Source: T3Sed10-213 sp012519365 (GTDB taxonomy: Bacteria; Planctomycetota; Phycisphaerae; Sedimentisphaerales; Anaerohalosphaeraceae). Taken from it: 23,582 nt of DNA. Both the position numbers and the translations under genes were made by a program. Of the stretch, positions 14,266-22,781 are shown piece after piece (positions within the stretch are counted from its first letter, which is position 1; each line of letters starts with the position of its first letter). The stretch is from NCBI GenBank assembly GCA_033809355.1, contig JAPXLV010000044.1, forward strand, positions 1 to 23,582. Direction: 5' to 3'. The notes beneath the pieces were generated by a model that was not told the origin of the DNA, did no database searches, and was given only the letters and a program-made list of their open reading frames with translations.

Positions 14266-16632
14266 ATGCAAAAGTTATTATTCTTTTTGAGTGCAATAGG
14301 GCTGTGGGCAATGGCATCGGCTGAGCCTTCACTGGAGATTCGCCAAGTTCGGTCTTTTGATACCGGTTGGCGTTTTTTGCAGGCTGATACGAACGCGGCC
14401 CAAGAGCCGAACTTTGACGATGGGACTTGGCAGACCATTGATGTCCCGCATGACTGGAGCATTGCCGGACCGTTTTCCCCCGACGCCCCCGCGGGTGGAG
14501 ACGGCGGTTTTTTACCCACCGGCATCAGCTGGTACCGCAAAACGTTTACTCTCCCCGCGACCTGGACGGATAAATTGGTGTTTATCGAATTTGACGGCAT
14601 CATGGCCAACAGCACTGTCTGGATCAATGGACGTCAGATAGGTCAGCGGCCAAGCGGCTATGTCAGCCAACGCTATAATTTGACGCCGCACTTAAAAGCA
14701 ACCGGCCGGGAAAATGTAATCGCGGTACGAACAGATACGACCGTGCAGCCGGATTCGCGGTGGTACACCGGCCAGGGGATTTATCGTCATGTCCGGCTCA
14801 TTGCCACTGAACCGATTCGCCTGGGGCAATGGAGTACGTTTGTCACGACGCCGAACATATCAGAAGACCAGGCCGCAATCCGGGTCCAGACTGATGTTGT
14901 GAATTCCACCGGTAACGCTACAGAGGTTGCTGTCCAGACGCTGATTTACAGGCCCGATGGGAAGGTTGTCGCCCAAGGCACAACGCCCATCAAAACAATC
15001 AAGCCCGAAACCACCGAGTCTTTTGAGCTGGAACTGACCGTCCCTGAGCCCATCCGATGGGACATTATCTCGCCTGTTCTCTATACCGCCCACACCAAAG
15101 TGATATTGCAAGACAAGACCCTGGACGATGTCATTACCCCCTTCGGGATCCGTGAATTTCGCTTTGAGCCGGCAACGGGATTTTGGCTCAATGGTCGGAA
15201 TTTCAAGATCAAAGGCGCCTGTGTGCATCATGACGGCGGGGCGTTCGGGGCGGCTGTCCCTCTTCAGGTCTGGCAGGATCGACTCAAGACGTTAAAATTG
15301 CTGGGTATCAATGCCATTCGCACAGCCCATAACGCTGTGGCCCCGGAATTTCTGGATTTGTGTGATCGCATGGGCTTTCTGGTGATGAACGAGTTTTTTG
15401 ACACATGGAAGATCGGCAAACGTCCCGGTGATTATCACCGTTTCTTCGATGAGTGGGCCTTAATCGATGCACGGGAAACAGTTCGGCGAGACCGGAATCA
15501 TCCGAGCGTGATTATTTACAGTGCCGGCAATGAGATTCGCGACACCCAGCGGACCGAACAGGCCAAACGTATCCTTGCCTCGTTGCTGGATGTTTATCAT
15601 ACCGAGGACCCGACCCGTCCGGTTACACAAGCGCTGTTTCGACCCAATAGCAGCGGCGATTACGACAACGGCCTGGCGGATATTCTGGATGTTGTCGGGC
15701 AGAATTACCGTGAAAACGAGTTGCTGGCGGCCTATCGCCAAAACCCCAAGCGGAAAATAATCGGAACGGAAAACTCTCACGATTTGAACGTCTGGCTGGC
15801 CTTGCGGGACAACCCGCCTTACGCTGGCCAGTTCATCTGGAGCGGCATCGATTATCTGGGCGAATCGCGCCAATGGCCTGCCATTTCGACGCCGTTCGGC
15901 CTGATTGACCGAGCCGGGGGGCTGCGTCCGCGTTCGTATCAGCGGCAAAGCTGGTGGTCCGACGAGCCGATGGTGCATATTGTCCGCCGCATCGGTCGCA
16001 ATGAACCGTCACCGATTGATCCGGGCTATGAGGCCAGTACCGATGGCCGCTTTCGTGTACTTGAGTTTTCCGACTGGACGCCGATGAGCCTTGAGCCGCA
16101 CACCGAAACCGTGGATGTGTACAGCAATTGTGAATGGGTCGAGCTGTTTCTCAACGGCCGGTCGCTTGGTTCGAAGCCAAAACCGGCGGATGATTCACCG
16201 CGGACGTGGCAGGTGGACTTTGAGGCGGGCCTCATCAAAGCCGTTGGATCCAATAACGGCAAACCCGTCGCAACCCACGAGCATCGAACCGCCGGAGAGC
16301 CGGCCGCCGTGCGCTTACTGACGCCGCGTTCTAAGCTGAGCCGAGACTGGAATGACGTGGTTCGTGTGGAAGTACAAATTGTGGATGAAAAGGGCGTATT
16401 GGTCCCGAATGTCCGCCATAAGGTAACCTTTTCAATCAGCGAACCGGGCATTATCGCTGCGGTGGACAATGCTGATGTGTTCTCTCATGAATCATTTCAG
16501 GCAAACTTCCGAAGTGTATATCAGGGACGCAGCTGGGTCTGGCTCAAAGCCGGCGTCGAGCCGGGACAATGTACACTGACTGCCGAATCGGAGAACCTCA
16601 AACCGGCCACGCTTACCTTTGAGGTTAAGTGA
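14266..16632 (+). CDS. Exported GH2 glycoside hydrolase (beta-galactosidase-like)
   Basis: 788 aa from ATG at 14266. This start is chosen over ATG 14221 (15 residues longer) because AAAGG lies 7 nt before it and it opens directly on a signal peptide, 'MQKLLFFLSAIGLWAMASA'. Domains: sugar-binding jelly roll (about 30-190, with 'DVPHDWSI' and 'GISWYRKTF'), immunoglobulin-like domain (190-300), TIM barrel (300-590), and a C-terminal part with a DUF4982-like segment ('VDVYSNCEWVELFLNGRSLG') and a final Ig-like fold. The acid/base is Glu423 in 'SAGNEI' and the nucleophile is Glu502 in 'IGTENSH', the usual GH2 layout. It should cleave a terminal beta-linked sugar, galactose or similar, in the periplasm or outside. 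It starts 65 nt after the glycosyltransferase gene and may be co-transcribed. Substrate is not certain. Confidence 0.92.
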   Translation: MQKLLFFLSAIGLWAMASAEPSLEIRQVRSFDTGWRFLQADTNAAQEPNFDDGTWQTIDVPHDWSIAGPFSPDAPAGGDGGFLPTGISWYRKTFTLPATWTDKLVFIEFDGIMANSTVWINGRQIGQRPSGYVSQRYNLTPHLKATGRENVIAVRTDTTVQPDSRWYTGQGIYRHVRLIATEPIRLGQWSTFVTTPNISEDQAAIRVQTDVVNSTGNATEVAVQTLIYRPDGKVVAQGTTPIKTIKPETTESFELELTVPEPIRWDIISPVLYTAHTKVILQDKTLDDVITPFGIREFRFEPATGFWLNGRNFKIKGACVHHDGGAFGAAVPLQVWQDRLKTLKLLGINAIRTAHNAVAPEFLDLCDRMGFLVMNEFFDTWKIGKRPGDYHRFFDEWALIDARETVRRDRNHPSVIIYSAGNEIRDTQRTEQAKRILASLLDVYHTEDPTRPVTQALFRPNSSGDYDNGLADILDVVGQNYRENELLAAYRQNPKRKIIGTENSHDLNVWLALRDNPPYAGQFIWSGIDYLGESRQWPAISTPFGLIDRAGGLRPRSYQRQSWWSDEPMVHIVRRIGRNEPSPIDPGYEASTDGRFRVLEFSDWTPMSLEPHTETVDVYSNCEWVELFLNGRSLGSKPKPADDSPRTWQVDFEAGLIKAVGSNNGKPVATHEHRTAGEPAAVRLLTPRSKLSRDWNDVVRVEVQIVDEKGVLVPNVRHKVTFSISEPGIIAAVDNADVFSHESFQANFRSVYQGRSWVWLKAGVEPGQCTLTAESENLKPATLTFEVK

Positions 16633-16705
16633 GAAGCGAGTGGCGTGCAAAGCCCGTGGCCTGAGCGAACCAATCGGCGATTTGCGTTTTGCCTCCCCGA
16701 TAAAG

Positions 16706-17806
16706 TTATTTTGAACGCGGGGTTGTTTCAAAGACTGCCACGCGCCCTTTGCCGGCCTGTTTGGCCGCATACAGCGCCTGGTCGGTGGTGCGAGCCACTT
16801 CGCCGGGGCCGCTTTGGCCGTCGTATTGGCCCACGCCGACGCTGATGGACAGCTCGATTTTGTGCTGTTCCCAGATCATCGGCGTGCTTTTGACCATCGT
16901 GACCATCCGTTCGGCCACAATCGCCGCGTCGCTGACCGAGGTATTCGGCAAGATAATGGCAAACTCGTCGCCGCCATACCGGGCGGCTACGTCAATTTGA
17001 CGAATACATGCTCCGATACGGCGAGCAATCTGCTTGATTGCCATATCCCCGGCGCGATGGCCGTAAATGTCGTTGATGAGTTTGAGATTGTCCACGTCGG
17101 CCATTATAATCGACAGCCGCCCGCCGTACCGCTGGGTCCGCCGCAATTCCGCCTCCAGGGTCTCATAAAACGTGCGATGGTTCAGCATTCCTGTCAGCCC
17201 GTCGGTCTTGGCTTGACGCTGGGTCTTTTCAAACAGTTTGATGTTGCCGATGGATGCCCCCACAAGCTGACGAAACAGCTCCACAATTGCGATCTGGTCC
17301 TCGGTAAAGTTGCTCCCGTCGATTTTGTCGCTCAGATTCAGCACCCCCACAACACGCCCATGGCAAATCAGGGGGGCGATGACGCAGCTTTTGGTGCTGT
17401 AATTTCTTGAAAACGACCGTTGTGTGTTTTTGATATTCGGTGCCTTGTGATTATCGACATCGTCGATGATCAGTAACTCCTGGCTCCGCACCGCCGCGAC
17501 CATCGGTGAGGGCGGATTCTGATTGAGCGAGACGATGTTATTGATCAGAAAGGGGTGGTTGTTGTTCTCCAGATGCAAAATGTCACTGTTTTCGTCAAGG
17601 ATATACAGCGAGGCGAGCCGTGCGCCGACCAAATGCGGGATTTCATGAACGCAAATATCGGCGATGCGTTTAACGTCGAGACAGTTGATTTTCTTGGCCA
17701 GCGGCGTAATGACATCCAGTCGGCAGTTATGCCCGGTTGAGCCGGAACAGGCGGACTGGAGGGTCGATTGGGTCTTGTCCTTTTTCATCATCGCTATCGT
17801 ATCCAT
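16706..17806 (-). CDS. GAF-GGDEF diguanylate cyclase
   Basis: 366 aa, cytoplasmic, no membrane helix. Residues about 45-195 form a GAF sensor domain ('LASLYILDENSDILHLE', 'SCVIAPLICHGRVVGVLNLSD'). A linker with 'KTDGLTGMLNHRTF' opens the GGDEF domain (200-362). The active site motif GGDEF is intact at 278-282, the metal-binding Asp237 is in 'MADVDNLK', and an inhibitory I-site RQID (269-272) stands five residues before the motif. It should therefore make cyclic di-GMP from two GTP and be product-inhibited. The GAF ligand is unknown. The gene converges with the GH2 gene (73 nt apart), with no clear terminator between them. Cyclic di-GMP commonly controls motility versus attachment, a possible link with the flagellar genes. 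Confidence 0.94.
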   Translation of the reverse strand: MDTIAMMKKDKTQSTLQSACSGSTGHNCRLDVITPLAKKINCLDVKRIADICVHEIPHLVGARLASLYILDENSDILHLENNNHPFLINNIVSLNQNPPSPMVAAVRSQELLIIDDVDNHKAPNIKNTQRSFSRNYSTKSCVIAPLICHGRVVGVLNLSDKIDGSNFTEDQIAIVELFRQLVGASIGNIKLFEKTQRQAKTDGLTGMLNHRTFYETLEAELRRTQRYGGRLSIIMADVDNLKLINDIYGHRAGDMAIKQIARRIGACIRQIDVAARYGGDEFAIILPNTSVSDAAIVAERMVTMVKSTPMIWEQHKIELSISVGVGQYDGQSGPGEVARTTDQALYAAKQAGKGRVAVFETTPRSK

Positions 17807-18157
17807 AAAAGATAGGTCTCTGTCTCATATCAGCCGTGTTGATATTTCGGAAAGATGCGGCGGGCAATTAACCGCAAACCGAAAAAAACTTACCCACCCT
17901 GCAAGACCCAACAAACCGACCACCGCGGTTATTATCAGACTCGTTCCGTCGACATTAACCTCCCGGCAGCGTGTGAGGATTCCTGCTCGACACTCCCCCG
18001 GGAGAGATGAAAGTTGCCTCCCAAAGGATGTTGCCCGACGAAAAACAAAACTCCTGCCGCTGTTTCACGCCTATGATGCCGGCATCTGTTCAACGTATCG
18101 GGCGGGTCTTTTGATGCGGTTTTATCTGAAATTATACGGTTAGCAGCTTAGTAGCAC
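17807..18157. other. Gene-free stretch between the GGDEF gene and asd
   Basis: No convincing gene. For the minus-strand GGDEF gene a weak promoter can be drawn: TTGCCC (17867-17862) and TATCAA (17844-17839), 17 nt apart. CTCCC-CC-GGGAG (17993-18004) is a short palindrome. Two overlapping short frames look faintly protein-like: plus strand 17855-18010 (51 codons, basic, weak SD), and a minus-strand frame without a start codon ending near 17827, whose middle reads 'LIITAVVGLLGLAGWVSFF', like a membrane helix. Neither has good support, and they overlap each other. Confidence 0.4.
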
Positions 18158-18186
18158 TTGAAATCAGACGGGCGAATGGGTACACT
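18158..18186 (+). promoter_or_regulatory. Sigma-70-type promoter of asd
   Basis: TTGAAA (18158-18163, 5 of 6) and TACACT (18181-18186, 4 of 6) are spaced by 17 nt. The start would be near 18193, about 40 nt before the asd ATG. No riboswitch-like leader is possible in so short a space. Confidence 0.55.
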
Positions 18187-18231
18187 GCTGCGTTTATGAC
18201 AATGTTAAAATCCAAACAGGGAGTTTAGCCA

Positions 18232-19230
18232 ATGCGTAAAAATATTGCGATTGCCGGCGTAACCGGTGCGGTAGGACAGGAATTTTTGAATATTCTGGCC
18301 GAGCGGCAATTTCCATTTGCCTCGATTAAGATGCTGGCCAGTTCCCGCTCAGCGGGCAAAAAAATACCCTTTATGGGTAAAGAATATACAGTCGAGGAAT
18401 TAACAGCCGACAGTTTTGACGGCGTGGATATTGCGCTATTTTCCGCCGGCGGTGCGCGAAGTAAAGAATTTGCGCCGGCTGCGGTTAAGGCCGGTGCGGT
18501 GGTGGTGGATAACTCCTCAGCCTTTCGGATGGACCCCGAGGTGCCGCTGGTCGTTCCGGAGATCAACCCTGAGGCGATCGCCAGGCACAAGGGGATTATC
18601 GCCAATCCGAACTGCTCGACGATTATCGCCAATGTGCCGCTTTGGCCGCTGCACAAGGTCAATCCCATCAAACGGCTGGTGGTCAGCACGTATCAGGCCG
18701 CCAGCGGGGCGGGTCAGTCCGCGATGCTGGAAATGATGCAGCAGGCCCGCGAGGTGCTGGAAGGCAAGCCTGTGACCTGCAAAACCCTGAAATACCAACT
18801 GGCGTTCAATGTCTATTGCCACGATTCGAAGATCGGGCCGAACGGCTACAACGAAGAAGAAATGAAGATGGTGCACGAGACGCACAAAATCTTCAATTGT
18901 CCGCAGATGGCGATTACCTGTACCTGTGTGCGTGTTCCGGTGATGAGGACGCATTGCGAGAGTCTGAACGTTGAGTTTACGAACCCCATCACACCGGACG
19001 AGGTGCGTGATTTGCTGGCCGCAGCGCCGGGCGTGTCGATCATCGACGATCGTGAACACAACCACTTCCCGATGCCGGTGGACGCCACGGGCAAGGACGA
19101 TGTGTTTGTCGGACATATTCGGCAGGACGAGTCGCTTGCTGATAATCGCGGCATCAATCTTTGGATTGCCGGTGACCAGATTCGTAAAGGCGCAGCACTG
19201 AACGCGATTCAGATCGCCGAACTGCTTTGA
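18232..19230 (+). CDS. asd: Aspartate-semialdehyde dehydrogenase
   Basis: 332 aa, normal length. GGGAG lies 8 nt before the ATG. It reduces aspartyl phosphate to aspartate semialdehyde with NADPH, the branch point to lysine/diaminopimelate, threonine and methionine. Visible features: the dinucleotide-binding loop GVTGAVG (9-15), catalytic Cys128 in 'NPNCSTI', Gln155 in 'YQAASGAG', and the active-site Arg239 and His241 in 'VPVMRTHCE'. The pattern is that of the group found in Gram-positives and many other phyla rather than the enterobacterial type. The gene has its own promoter and a strong terminator at 19268-19306, so it looks monocistronic. No other amino-acid gene is near. Confidence 0.97.
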   Translation: MRKNIAIAGVTGAVGQEFLNILAERQFPFASIKMLASSRSAGKKIPFMGKEYTVEELTADSFDGVDIALFSAGGARSKEFAPAAVKAGAVVVDNSSAFRMDPEVPLVVPEINPEAIARHKGIIANPNCSTIIANVPLWPLHKVNPIKRLVVSTYQAASGAGQSAMLEMMQQAREVLEGKPVTCKTLKYQLAFNVYCHDSKIGPNGYNEEEMKMVHETHKIFNCPQMAITCTCVRVPVMRTHCESLNVEFTNPITPDEVRDLLAAAPGVSIIDDREHNHFPMPVDATGKDDVFVGHIRQDESLADNRGINLWIAGDQIRKGAALNAIQIAELL

Positions 19231-19267
19231 GGGATGTGACGACAGAAGTGAAAGGATAGAAGTCAGA

Positions 19268-19306
19268 GGGCAGAGAAGTTCAAAGCAGACTTTTCTGTCC
19301 TTTTTT
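19268..19306 (+). terminator. Intrinsic terminator after asd, abutting the truA start
   Basis: A 12-bp stem pairs 19268-19279 (GGGCAGAGAAGT) with 19289-19300 (ACTTTTCTGTCC), with two G-U pairs and a 9-nt loop, and is followed by TTTTTT (19301-19306). It begins 38 nt after the asd stop. The truA ATG is only 4 nt beyond the T tract, so any transcript reaching truA must either read through the hairpin or begin at or inside it. Confidence 0.8.
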
Positions 19307-19310
19307 GTTT

Positions 19311-20051
19311 ATGACCAAACGCAGGATCAAACTTGAATTGCAATACGATGGCACGGCCTATCACGGCTGGCAGAAACAGCCGACCTTGCCGACGATTCAG
19401 GGTATGCTCGAGGCGGCGATGGCAAAGCTGTGCGGCACGGCGGTGGAGGTGGTCGGCTCGTCGCGGACCGACGCAGGCGTGCATGCGTTGGGCCAAGTGG
19501 CGCATGTCGATCTGGATTGTCCCGTACCGACCAAGAATATCGCCCGTGCGTTGAATAATCTGCTGCCGAATGATATTGCAGTGGTTACCGCTCAGGATGT
19601 GCCTGCGGATTTTGACGCGATCAGCAACACCCAAAGCAAGGCCTACCGCTATACGATCTGCACGAATATGATTCGTCCGGTTATGCGGATTCGATATTGC
19701 TGGCATCGGCCGGGGATACTGGATGTTTCCGCGATGGATGCTGCTGCCAGACGTTTGGTGGGAACGATGGATTTCAAATCGTTTGCCTCGGCGGCCGATA
19801 CCCGCGAAAGTTCGGTGCGGACGGTTCTGCATTGCGTGGTTTCTCAACGCGGTGACGATGTTTTTGTAGATGTTTCGGCAACCGGTTTTTTGTATAATAT
19901 GGTTAGAAATATGGTTGGCACGTTGGTTGAGATAGGTCGGGGTCGATGGCAGCCGCAAGAGATTGATCGAATTCTGGCCGCCAAAGACCGCGCTGCCGCC
20001 GGTCCCATCGCACCGGCGTCGGGATTATGCCTGAGGCGCATCTGCTATTGA
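19311..20051 (+). CDS. truA: tRNA pseudouridine(38-40) synthase
   Basis: 246 aa from ATG at 19311; the usual N-terminus ('KLELQYDGTAYHGWQKQP') begins right there, so the start is firm, though TTG at 19305 is also in frame. It isomerises uridines 38-40 in the anticodon arm of many tRNAs. Catalytic Asp54 lies in 'SSRTDAGVHALGQVAH'. The typical 'SKAYRYTI', 'MDFKSFAS' and 'FLYNMVRNMVGTLVEIGRG' segments (latter 19 residues) are all present. There is no SD: the six Ts of the asd terminator lie immediately upstream. Alternative SD-like AAAGGA is at 19251, before the hairpin. The gene ends 54 nt before the GT4 gene. Confidence 0.96.
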   Translation: MTKRRIKLELQYDGTAYHGWQKQPTLPTIQGMLEAAMAKLCGTAVEVVGSSRTDAGVHALGQVAHVDLDCPVPTKNIARALNNLLPNDIAVVTAQDVPADFDAISNTQSKAYRYTICTNMIRPVMRIRYCWHRPGILDVSAMDAAARRLVGTMDFKSFASAADTRESSVRTVLHCVVSQRGDDVFVDVSATGFLYNMVRNMVGTLVEIGRGRWQPQEIDRILAAKDRAAAGPIAPASGLCLRRICY

Positions 20052-20073
20052 AAACCATCGTTCAAAAATAAAA

Positions 20074-20104
20074 ACAGGAGAACCTGTCTTCGGCTGGGTT
20101 TTTT
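20074..20104 (+). terminator. Terminator-like hairpin with alternative fold between truA and GT4 gene
   Basis: AACCTG.C (20081-20088) can pair with G.TGGGTT (20093-20100, with wobbles and one mismatch) around a TTCG tetraloop, followed by four more Ts (20101-20104), a plausible intrinsic terminator for truA. The overlapping sequence ACAGG-AGAA-CCTGT (20074-20087) forms a competing 5-bp hairpin that would break the terminator stem. The only SD-like bases (AGGAG, 20076-20080) are in this second hairpin, 25 nt before the GT4 ATG at 20106. This resembles an attenuator, but no leader peptide or ligand-binding part is seen. Confidence 0.55.
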
Positions 20105-20105
20105 G

Positions 20106-21296
20106 ATGCATATCGTACATATCATAACGCGGTTGATTCTCGGCGGGGCACAGGAAAACACACTGATTACCTGCCAATTGCTGGCACAGCGCGGCCATCG
20201 AATCACGCTGATTACTGGCCCGGCCCTCGGTCCGGAAGGGGCGTTGTTTGAGCGGACTCGAAACGCGGGGTACGAGGTTGTCGTATTAAACGATCTGATT
20301 CATCCTATCCGTTTCCAAAACGACCTGCGGGCGTATGGGGAACTGAAGCGACTGTTACGGCAGCTGGAGCCGGATATTGTACATACCCATTCGGCCAAGG
20401 CCGGTATTCTTGAACGGTTTGTCGGCTGGTCACTGAAGGGGAAACTGCCCCGCAAGGGGCGTTCTGTGCCCCACGTGGTGCATACGGTTCATGGACTGGT
20501 GTTTCATCCCTACCAAAGCCGACTGCTGAACGCGATGTATATTCTCATCGAGCGGGCCGCCGCTCGGCGCACCGATGCTTTTATTACGGTGGCCGATACG
20601 ATGACCGAGAAGGCCAAAGCCGCCCGGATCGGCCTTGACAAACCTTGGACGACCGCTTATTCGGCTATTGAAGAGGATGCGTTTTTGACTCCGCCGTCCC
20701 AAACTCAGATTCAACAATTTCGTCGTCAGTATGATATTCCTCTTGATGCGACGGTGTTTGTCTGTGTTGCGCGGATTGCCGAACTCAAAGGACACTCCTA
20801 TATTATCGAATCGGCCAAGGCGCTGCGTCGCGAATACGAGAACTGCTGCTGGCTGTTTGTCGGCGACGGGGAATTGACCGACACGATAAAGGCCAAAATT
20901 CATAGTGAGGGCTTGCAGGGATGCTTTCGTTTTACAGGGCTTGTGCCGCCGGAACAAATTCCGCTGATTCTTCATGCCTCCGATATTCTCGTCCATTGCT
21001 CATTGCGTGAGGGATTGGCGCGTGTGCTGCCGCAGGCGATGTTGTGCGCCAAGCCGGTAATCAGTTTTGATATTGACGGCGCCAAAGATGTTGTTACCCC
21101 GCAGACAGGGTTTCTGACTGAGCCGAAAAATGTCGGACAGTTGATCCGGGCCTGCCAAAGACTGCTGGACGAGCCGGCGTTGAGACGACAGCTGGGAGAA
21201 AACGGACGCCAATTTGTCAAAGAAAAGTTCGCCCCGGATACGATGGTCGATACCCTTGAGCGGATCTATCACGACCTGATGAAAACTGGTCGGTAG
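20106..21296 (+). CDS. GT4-family glycosyltransferase
   Basis: 396 aa with the GT-B fold. The N-terminal acceptor domain opens 'MHIVHIITRLILGGAQENTL', with the glycine-rich turn of this family, and includes 'PDIVHTHSAKAGILERF'. The C-terminal nucleotide-sugar domain has 'VFVCVARIAELKGHSYIIES', the GDG of 'LFVGDGEL', 'FRFTGLVPPEQIPLIL', and the donor motif Ex7E in 'CSLREGLARVLPQAMLCAKP' (the usual E-G-P/x-x-x-x-x-E has A/Q variation: E of REGL is present, the second Glu is replaced by Gln). It would transfer a sugar from a nucleotide donor to a cell-surface polysaccharide or lipid carrier. No SD at normal distance; a terminator-like hairpin lies just upstream. Ends 57 nt before rtcB. Confidence 0.9.
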   Translation: MHIVHIITRLILGGAQENTLITCQLLAQRGHRITLITGPALGPEGALFERTRNAGYEVVVLNDLIHPIRFQNDLRAYGELKRLLRQLEPDIVHTHSAKAGILERFVGWSLKGKLPRKGRSVPHVVHTVHGLVFHPYQSRLLNAMYILIERAAARRTDAFITVADTMTEKAKAARIGLDKPWTTAYSAIEEDAFLTPPSQTQIQQFRRQYDIPLDATVFVCVARIAELKGHSYIIESAKALRREYENCCWLFVGDGELTDTIKAKIHSEGLQGCFRFTGLVPPEQIPLILHASDILVHCSLREGLARVLPQAMLCAKPVISFDIDGAKDVVTPQTGFLTEPKNVGQLIRACQRLLDEPALRRQLGENGRQFVKEKFAPDTMVDTLERIYHDLMKTGR

Positions 21297-21353
21297 ACGC
21301 TATTAGAGAGGTTTTTGGGTTTGTTTGTCATCAGACGGGAAGGATAGCGATTT

Positions 21354-22781
21354 ATGGATCGAAAATTAGTCAAACGCCGAAGTGAGTATGTGTGGGAAGT
21401 GCCGCAAAGTGAGCCGATGCGCGTGCCGGGGACGATCTTTGCCTCCGAGACCCTCATTCATGAGATGGACGATATGGTGGTTCGGCAGGTGCAAAATGTC
21501 GCCGCACTGCCGGGCATTGTAAGCGGCTCGTTTGCGATGCCCGATGCGCATTGGGGATATGGTTTTTGTATCGGCGGCGTTGCGGCGTTTGACCCGGCCG
21601 ACGGCATAGTCAGTGCGGGGGGGGTAGGTTTTGATATTGCCTGCGGCGTACGGACACTGCGAACGGGGCTAAAGGTCCAGGACATGCCGGCGCTGCGCGA
21701 ACCGCTGGCCGAGGCGCTGTATCGCACGATTCCCGCCGGCGTCGGTAGCACCGGCAAGATCAAACTATCCGTCAGCCGTCTGGACGAGGTGCTGCTCAAG
21801 GGGGCCCGCTGGGCGGTCGAAAACGGTTACGGTCTGCCGGAAGATCTGCGATTTATCGAATCCGGCGGTTGTGTTCCCGGGGCCGATCCGTCGCAGGTGT
21901 CCGATCAGGCCAAAACACGCCAACTGGATCAGATGGGCACGCTTGGTTCAGGCAATCATTATCTTGAGATTCAGCGAGTGGCCGAGATTTTCGATGCGAA
22001 GGCCGCTGCGGCCTTTGGGCTTGAGCTTGACGATATTCTTGTCAGTATTCATTGCGGCTCACGGGGACTGGGACACCAAATCGGGACGGACTTTCTCAAA
22101 CGGATGACCTCGGCGGCCGGGCAATTCGGTCTGCATCTGCCCGAACGCGAACTGGCTTGTGCTCCGCTGGATTCATCGATCGGCAGAAGTTATTTGGCCG
22201 CAATGCGCTCGGGCATCAATTGCGCCTTGGCCAATCGGCAGATTTTGACCCATTTGGTGCGAGAGGTGTTTGCCGAGGTTGCTCCGAAGGCCTCAATCCG
22301 TCTGTTGTATGATGTATCGCACAACACCTGTCAGGAAGAAGAGCATCTTGTCGGGGGTAAACGAATGCGGCTGTTTGTGCATCGCAAGGGTGCAACGCGT
22401 GCGTGGGGCCCAGGCCGGCCGGAATTGCCGGCTGAATATCGCGGTGTCGGGCAGCCGGTGCTGATTGGCGGTACGATGGGCACGTCCTCGTTCATTCTGG
22501 TCGGTACCGAGCAAAGCGAGCGGCTGGCATTCGGCTCGGCCTGTCACGGAGCCGGACGGGCGATGAGTCGAAATGCTGCGACCCGGCAATTTCGCGGCAA
22601 GGAGATTGTCGGGCGATTGGCAGCGCAGGGGATTCTTATTCGTAGCCGTTCGATGCGCGGTATTGCCGAAGAATCGCCGCTTGCTTATAAAGATGTCAGC
22701 GAAGTCGTCGAAGCGACCCATCAGGCCGGACTGGCGCGAAAAGTTGTGCGTCTGGTGCCGCTGGCGTGCATTAAGGGGTAA
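21354..22781 (+). CDS. rtcB: RtcB RNA-splicing/repair ligase
   Basis: 475 aa, AAGGA 9 nt before ATG. RtcB joins RNA 2',3'-cyclic phosphate or 3'-phosphate ends to 5'-OH ends using GTP and manganese. All expected active-site residues are visible: Asp94 and Cys97 in 'GGVGFDIACGVR', Asn201-His202 in 'GSGNHYLEIQ', His233 in 'SIHCGSRGLGHQ', His323 in 'DVSHNTC', and the guanylylated His398 in 'ACHGAGRAMSR'. No RtcA cyclase, RtcR regulator or archease gene lies beside it. It may be read from the GT4 gene upstream (57 nt gap, no terminator seen) or have its own weak promoter. Role: tRNA or rRNA repair after damage. Confidence 0.96.
   Translation: MDRKLVKRRSEYVWEVPQSEPMRVPGTIFASETLIHEMDDMVVRQVQNVAALPGIVSGSFAMPDAHWGYGFCIGGVAAFDPADGIVSAGGVGFDIACGVRTLRTGLKVQDMPALREPLAEALYRTIPAGVGSTGKIKLSVSRLDEVLLKGARWAVENGYGLPEDLRFIESGGCVPGADPSQVSDQAKTRQLDQMGTLGSGNHYLEIQRVAEIFDAKAAAAFGLELDDILVSIHCGSRGLGHQIGTDFLKRMTSAAGQFGLHLPERELACAPLDSSIGRSYLAAMRSGINCALANRQILTHLVREVFAEVAPKASIRLLYDVSHNTCQEEEHLVGGKRMRLFVHRKGATRAWGPGRPELPAEYRGVGQPVLIGGTMGTSSFILVGTEQSERLAFGSACHGAGRAMSRNAATRQFRGKEIVGRLAAQGILIRSRSMRGIAEESPLAYKDVSEVVEATHQAGLARKVVRLVPLACIKG

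Noticed and set aside
16633..16705. Bidirectional terminator between the convergent GH2 and GGDEF genes
   Set aside because: Only short imperfect repeats (ATCGG/CCGAT) and no T tract in either direction could be found.
17664..18143. Plus-strand open frame of 159 codons
   Set aside because: Its first part is antisense to the GGDEF gene and the rest is Arg/Ser-rich with no pattern, no SD and no support.
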